From Flavobacteriales bacterium (GTDB lineage Bacteria; Bacteroidota; Bacteroidia; Flavobacteriales; Flavobacteriaceae): 6,945 nucleotides of DNA. Position 1 is the stretch's first letter, and every line of letters starts with the position of its first letter. The notes under the pieces are model-generated. The model was not told where the DNA came from. It did not search any database and saw only the letters and a list, made by a program, of their open reading frames with translations. Location of the stretch: positions 1 through 6,945 of the forward strand of contig JALVEJ010000299.1 of assembly GCA_027031025.1 (NCBI GenBank), given 5' to 3'. Positions 5,494 through 6,945 of the stretch are shown here, one piece after another. The translations under genes were made by a program, and so were the position numbers.

Positions 5494-5688
5494 TGTTATT
5501 CATCGCCTAATAGAGAAGCGAAAAATTAGCCGGCACACACACTCAAGAAAACCTTAATATCCTTAATGTCTTAATGGTTTAAAAAAACATATAATGTATT
5601 GATTACCAATGTGTTAAATTGAAAATGTTGTATTATTGCCTCTTAATGACAAATCGCTCAATGCGCCAGAAACTAATTCGATTTCAAC
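5494..5688. other. Region downstream of rarA with three tandem 9-mers
   Basis: Non-coding. It contains three imperfect tandem units CCTTAATAT, CCTTAATGT and CTTAATGGT (5552-5578). At 5512-5542, the fragments AGAGAAGCG and AATTAGCCGGCACACAC resemble the two ends of the GC-rich block upstream of bamD. A weak 4-bp hairpin with a T7 run on the minus strand (ACAT/ATGT near 5588-5598, T-run to about 5580) is the only terminator-like signal for rarA and is not convincing. Confidence 0.45.
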
Positions 5689-6945
5689 TCAATAATTATA
5701 CTTATCCCCCCATTTATTTTTTAAATCTTTTTGATAATTATTTTCTTTTAGATTATGCCCAGGCTGATACAAAGTTTTATTTTTAAGTTCTTCCGGCATA
5801 AAATTCATCTTCACAAAATTACCTTCAAAATTGTGCGCATATTTATAATCTTTACCATAGCCCTGTTCTTTCATCAATTTGGTCGGGGCATTTCGCAAAG
5901 CCAAAGGCACTTCCAAATTTCCGGTTTCTTTGACCAATTGTTGTGCCTTGTTAATCGCCATATAAGCAGAATTGCTTTTCGGCGAATTAGCTAAATAAAT
6001 AGTCGCTTCCGCCAAAGTAATCCGGGCTTCGGGCCAACCTATTTTATTCACCGCATCAAATGCCGCATTGGCTATCAAGAGCGCATTGGGGTTTGCCAGC
6101 CCGATATCTTCCGATGCCAAAATTATCAAACGACGGGCAATAAAAACCGGATCTTCGCCCCCTTCAATCATTCGTGCCAGCCAATAAACAGCCGCATTAG
6201 GGTCACTACCACGCACCGACTTGATAAAAGCCGAAACAATGTTGTAGTGCATTTCGCCTTTCTTGTCATACAAAAACGCATTACTTTTAACACTCTCTTT
6301 AACGGCTTCATCGGTGATAATAATGGGTTGTTGTTCTAAAAGTTGTAAAATGGTTTGTTCAAACAAATTGAGCAGCTTGCGAGCGTCCCCACCGGAATAA
6401 TGTATCAAAGCACCGGTTTCTTTCAAAACGACATCTTGCTGTTTGAGCCATTCGTCTGTTTCCAAGGCACGTTGCAATATTTTTTGTAATGCCGGCTCAT
6501 CCAAAGCTTTCAAGGTAAATACTTGACAACGTGACAACAAAGCATTATTCACTTCAAAACTCGGATTTTCGGTTGTGGCGCCAATCAAAGTTACCCATGC
6601 TTTTTCAACGGCTTCGAGCAAACTGTCTTGTTGCGATTTGTTAAAACGGTGAATTTCGTCTATGAATAAAATCGGGGTGGTTTGATTAAACAATCCCGAC
6701 CGGTTTTTAACTTTGTCCAATATATTTCGGATGTCTTTAACACCGGAATTAATGGCGCTTAGTTTATAAAAAGGGCGTTTGGTCTCTGTCGCTATGATTT
6801 GTGCCAAAGTTGTTTTTCCGGTTCCGGGCGGTCCCCATAAAATAATGGATGACAGTAGATTAGATGTAATTTGATTACGCAAAACGGCATTTTGTCCCAT
6901 AAGATGTTCCTGCCCGATATAACTTTGTAAATCTTTCGGACGCAC
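5689..6945 (-). CDS. rarA: Replication-associated recombination protein A (RarA/MgsA), N terminus cut by the window edge
   Basis: AAA+ ATPase related to clamp-loader subunits; it acts at stalled replication forks and interacts with SSB in characterised homologues. 418 residues are visible. Counting from the first codon: RPKDLQSYIGQEHLMG (2-17), Walker A GPPGTGKT (38-45), Walker B ILFIDEIHRF (92-101), sensor 1 IGATTENPSF (121-130), arginine finger SRC (138-140), sensor 2 GGDARKLLN (185-193). The MgsA-type C-terminal domain includes SVRGSDPNAAVYWLARMIEG and IILASEDIGLANP. The first visible codon is GTG at the very edge. In the family this position lies inside the sequence LAER.RP, so it is most likely an internal valine, with a few to some tens of residues missing. 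The C-terminal end (GDKYNY, TGA) is complete. It is separated from the next gene by 790 bp and is likely its own transcript. Confidence 0.98.
   Translation of the reverse strand: MRPKDLQSYIGQEHLMGQNAVLRNQITSNLLSSIILWGPPGTGKTTLAQIIATETKRPFYKLSAINSGVKDIRNILDKVKNRSGLFNQTTPILFIDEIHRFNKSQQDSLLEAVEKAWVTLIGATTENPSFEVNNALLSRCQVFTLKALDEPALQKILQRALETDEWLKQQDVVLKETGALIHYSGGDARKLLNLFEQTILQLLEQQPIIITDEAVKESVKSNAFLYDKKGEMHYNIVSAFIKSVRGSDPNAAVYWLARMIEGGEDPVFIARRLIILASEDIGLANPNALLIANAAFDAVNKIGWPEARITLAEATIYLANSPKSNSAYMAINKAQQLVKETGNLEVPLALRNAPTKLMKEQGYGKDYKYAHNFEGNFVKMNFMPEELKNKTLYQPGHNLKENNYQKDLKNKWGDKYNY

Overview
The window looks like chromosomal DNA of a Bacteroidota bacterium, most likely of the Flavobacteriia. 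The reasons are the bamD-rpoZ-coaBC gene order, the short Rpb6/omega-type RNA polymerase subunit, the Bacteroidota form of CoaBC, low G+C, A-rich leaders without Shine-Dalgarno sequences, and a perfect TAnnTTTG -7 box upstream of bamD. Every gene I can support lies on the minus strand, so transcription runs from high to low coordinates.

Layout in the direction of transcription: (1) rarA/mgsA (6945-5689), an AAA+ replication-recombination ATPase, cut by the window edge at its N terminus. (2) A 790-bp non-coding stretch (5688-4899). It holds a triple 9-mer repeat, a 164-bp long-palindrome element (5330-5493), a short palindrome, a candidate promoter and a GC-rich block (about 4930-5131) that folds well as RNA in the sense direction of bamD. 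(3) The compact cluster bamD-rpoZ-coaBC: outer-membrane assembly lipoprotein, RNA polymerase omega-like subunit, and the bifunctional coenzyme A enzyme. (4) A 216-bp gap with a weak candidate promoter, then two very AT-rich membrane-protein genes of unknown function that overlap by ATGA. The first has a four-cysteine zinc-ribbon-like head. (5) A 506-bp non-coding stretch with a second long-palindrome element (1153-1320). (6) The first 283 codons of comEC, the DNA-uptake channel protein, on 851-1. It runs off the window and has no obvious ATG start.

The most interesting material is non-coding. The two palindromes at 1153-1320 and 5330-5493 have unrelated outer arms but similar lengths (168 and 164 bp). 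They share a core in which AAGGCA and TTTAACG are exactly 43 bp apart around an ATAGCC...GTAGCTAT hairpin. That pattern fits a dispersed repeat or MITE-like family. The GC-rich block upstream of bamD has 97 G+C in 180 bases and a long imperfect stem whose two mismatches are G-A and A-G. It looks like a structured leader or independent small RNA. I see no defence system, CRISPR array, tRNA, rRNA or complete insertion sequence.
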